Source: Entoloma clypeatum
Taxonomy: Eukaryota > Basidiomycota > Agaricomycetes > Agaricales > Entolomataceae
NCBI GenBank assembly: GCA_963565915.1
Contig: OY751493.1
Span: 2,108,001 to 2,172,000, forward strand
Direction of reading: 5' to 3'
Length of the DNA stretch: 64,000 nt
The position numbers were made by a program, and so were the translations under genes. The notes beneath the pieces are model-generated. The model did no database searches. It saw only the letters and a list, made by a program, of their open reading frames with translations, and was not told where the DNA came from. Positions 61,568 to 64,000 of the stretch are shown one piece after another (the first letter of the stretch is position 1; every line of letters begins with the position of its first letter).

Positions 61568-64000
61568 ATGCAGTCTGCCGTGTCACGACCACCGATCTTG
61601 GGAGGCACTGGGGCTCCTTCAAGTTCCTCCCATCGCATTCCACGTAAAAGCTCGTCCTTCTTGTCGCTCAGACGGGAGAGGGACAAACCACAACCAGTAC
61701 TCGATTCCTATGCCACACTCGACCCCTCAGCAACTACATCGTCGACCCATTCTGAAGCATATCCAAAGACGCCCGTCGCAAGACCATTGCGAATAAAAAC
61801 GCACCGAAATACCTCCGACAAGACATCTCACGCTGAAAGGAACGCACCCCATGGCAGTCCGCAATCCTCGTACGCCTTCCCCACCTGCGATGATACTGAG
61901 GACCTTGTATCACCCACAACCCCGAAGCAGTACTCGCGCACACGATCAAGGACTGGCCCTTCTGGCAGATCTTACCCACACGCTTCCCCCGTTCCTGCGC
62001 TTCGTTTTTCTGGATCTTCGTCGACTCAGCATACCGAAACGCCGCCTCACACTCCGGTGGACTTGGATCCTTCACAAGAATCCTTTGAACGGTTTCCCGC
62101 GGTGGTCGCTGCACCTATCTCAGGAGTAGAGATGATGGACGCTCTTGTAGACGGAATGAATGGTGGCGACGTTGTTTTGTTGAATGCAACAGGCATCTCA
62201 AACCGGGCTAGGTTTAATGGAATCCCTGGCCACCATCCCCTGTATCAGCCTCCTCTTCCTACGCCCCCACCCGGCGTGGTGCTTGGTGGCGGGAAATGTC
62301 GCCGTTCCAAGGCTCCTATTCGATCAAACCATTCGAGCGACTCGGACAGCAGTCAGGATTATGTCTATGATTCCAGTTCACGTCCTCGTAGACGTCGCCC
62401 CCGACCAATACCTGTTCGAGCATCTTCCAACCCTGCGATAGGTCCACTTCCTTCTGCCTCTGTATCGACGCACAAGGCGGTCAAACCTTACACCCCCACG
62501 TCGAGTTCAACAGCTCCTAGAGCAGGATCTGTTGAAATATCATCAGTTGTGGTTCCTTCCATCTCTGATATTATCCGTGCCCATGCTCCTGACGCCCAGC
62601 TCCGTTCAAGGCCATCCACTGCGCGATCGTCTTACTATGCTCATAGCCAGGGTCATGGATCCATACACCGAGAACCGGAACCGGAACTGGTTGGCTTGGA
62701 AGACGAATTGGACCTGATATCTCGATCCTCGATTGATAGTGTTGCGGATGAAGTTCAGCGAACTTTGCGCACGCAAATGATGTCGAGCCCAGGGCCACCG
62801 CCAGCCCCACCATCCTCTTTCCCGAAACGACATTCTACAATATCTGACAACGCGAGCATCTACTCCCCTCGCTCCGATCCTGGGGTGGGATCTTCTTCAG
62901 TCTATTCCTTCTCGGTGGGCTCACACTGTTGTCGTCCCTCCCCTATCGAGTTAAATAGCTTGAATTCTCTGCCGTTGGCCCAGCCAGCATCGGGTTCTCA
63001 GAAAATTGCAGAATATCTACGATCCGCTAGATTGACAACTTTACTTCGTCTGACTCGCTCTCCGCATGCTTCTCAAGATAACCCCTTGACTGTCAGCTTT
63101 TCCGATCTAGGAAGCCCAACAGGTCACCCCGTCGTTGTATTCTTAGGACTAGGATGTGTACGTCATGTTATGGGGCTATATGACGAAATGGCAGAAATTC
63201 TGAATCTCAGGCTTATCACGATTGATAGGCCCGTAATCTCTGTTTTTTTTCCCCCTTCCCATCGCTTATCTTCTTCACAGGTGGGGCCTCGGTCGAACTG
63301 AACCACGGTCTAAATCTGCAAAAGGTATCATCCAGTGGGCATCTGTGGTTGAGGAGGTCCTTGACCTCCTCAATATCGAGGAATGCAGTGTCATGGCGCA
63401 TTCTGCAGGGGCACCTTATGCATTATCCTTTGTCAACAAGGTTCCTGGGCGTATTCGCGGCGACGTTTGTTTGCTGGCGCCGTGGGTAGGCGGGACAGAG
63501 AGCAGTATGCTTCCATCCTACACACAGAAGATTAGCGATTGACATTCCATAACAGATGGCTACAAATGGTTGAAATATGTACCGAATGGCATCTTGAAAA
63601 CAGCACAGGCAGCTGAATGGAAGGTACAAGCATGGATGCTGGGAAAACCTCCGACCATTGCGTATCAGGGCATTGAATACCACGCACCAGCAGCGCAGAT
63701 TGGTCGGTCGCCGGACAAACGAGCTTCTTTGCCGCGTTCCACGCTAGATGTTCAATCTCCACATTCTGAATCTATACCTCGTCCAAGCATAGGATCTAGT
63801 ACCTTCAGCGAGTATGATGATCTGAGAGATTTCGATGGTCGTTTTGAAAGCCGGAGCACGTTGGGAGCAGGAATACGAGCGTCTATGCCTGAGGGAAAGT
63901 CTTTGAACAGCAGCAGAAAGCCGTCCAAGGGCTTCCTGACTCGATGGAAGGGGTCATCACAATCTCCCCAGCATGACGAGAAACCATTGCCTGGAGGACG
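61568..64000 (+). CDS. Alpha/beta-hydrolase fold protein with long disordered N-terminus (runs off the window)
   Basis: The first 480 residues are Ser/Pro/Arg-rich and disordered. The hydrolase part begins near NPLTVSFSDLGSPTGHPVVVFLGLGC, with the oxyanion region VVFLGLG and RLITIDRWGLGRTEP. The nucleophile elbow reads MAHSAGAPYALSF, Ser in an A-H-S-A-G setting instead of GxSxG. GDVCLLAPWVGG follows. Joining IDR to WGLGRTE needs a GC donor (AG|GCCCGT) for the intron 63229-63280; the GT three bases later would shift the frame into a stop. A second intron lies near 63506-63556. The coding sequence is open to 64000 (...EKPLPGG), so the C-terminus is missing. Substrate unknown. Confidence 0.85.

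Overview
The window reads as nuclear DNA of a filamentous basidiomycete, most likely an Agaricomycete. Genes are closely packed on both strands. Almost every gene is cut by several introns of about 45-70 nt, and splicing these restores conserved eukaryotic proteins (Sm D2, eIF3k, Tim8, Tvp23, Elp4, polyubiquitin). No bacterial operon structure, CRISPR array, rRNA, convincing tRNA or intact transposon was seen. All identifications are from reading the translations; no database search was run.

Layout. 1-403: 5' end of a minus-strand gene running off the left edge (a Cdc4-like F-box/WD40 protein is only a guess). 510-3188: NOP7/Pescadillo and Sm D2, head to head. 3330-11474: a cellular RNA-dependent RNA polymerase divergent from a 4E-T-like eIF4E-binding protein. 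11475-15466: a B-type cyclin with long leader and trailer. 15467-19796: a Gfo/Idh/MocA oxidoreductase and a fungal protein of unknown function. 20551-28005: ITC1 (ISWI partner), eIF3k, SWD3/WDR5 and a five-unit polyubiquitin gene. 28112-33256: UTP23, EMC7, a small unknown protein whose start codon lies in an 87-bp tandem repeat, a secreted CAP protein and DLT1. 33347-38556: cytochrome b5 reductase, a dual-specificity phosphatase and TVP23. 38672-45310: a decayed leucine-rich-repeat gene, a kinase-like protein with a degenerate metal-binding motif and an amino-acid permease. 45540-55047: an LRR-RhoGEF, ELP4, IMP1, a TTC1-like TPR protein and saccharopine dehydrogenase. 55230-64000: an unknown protein, an IES1-like gene, TIM8, a PlsC acyltransferase, an F-box/LRR-type protein and the first part of an alpha/beta-hydrolase.

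The genes do not form one pathway. Most are housekeeping: ribosome biogenesis, translation initiation, splicing, chromatin remodelling and H3K4 methylation, ubiquitin, mitochondrial import and protein processing, lysine synthesis, Golgi and ER membrane proteins. Many neighbours are divergent pairs whose start codons lie only about 35-75 bp apart, so they probably share promoters.

The most unusual features are in splicing and gene starts. At least eight introns need a GC donor to keep the conserved reading frame. One of them, in ubiquitin unit 3, can be compared directly with GT introns at the same site in units 1 and 2. Introns in the phosphatase active-site loop and in the cyclin are multiples of three without stops, so retention would give an altered full-length protein.
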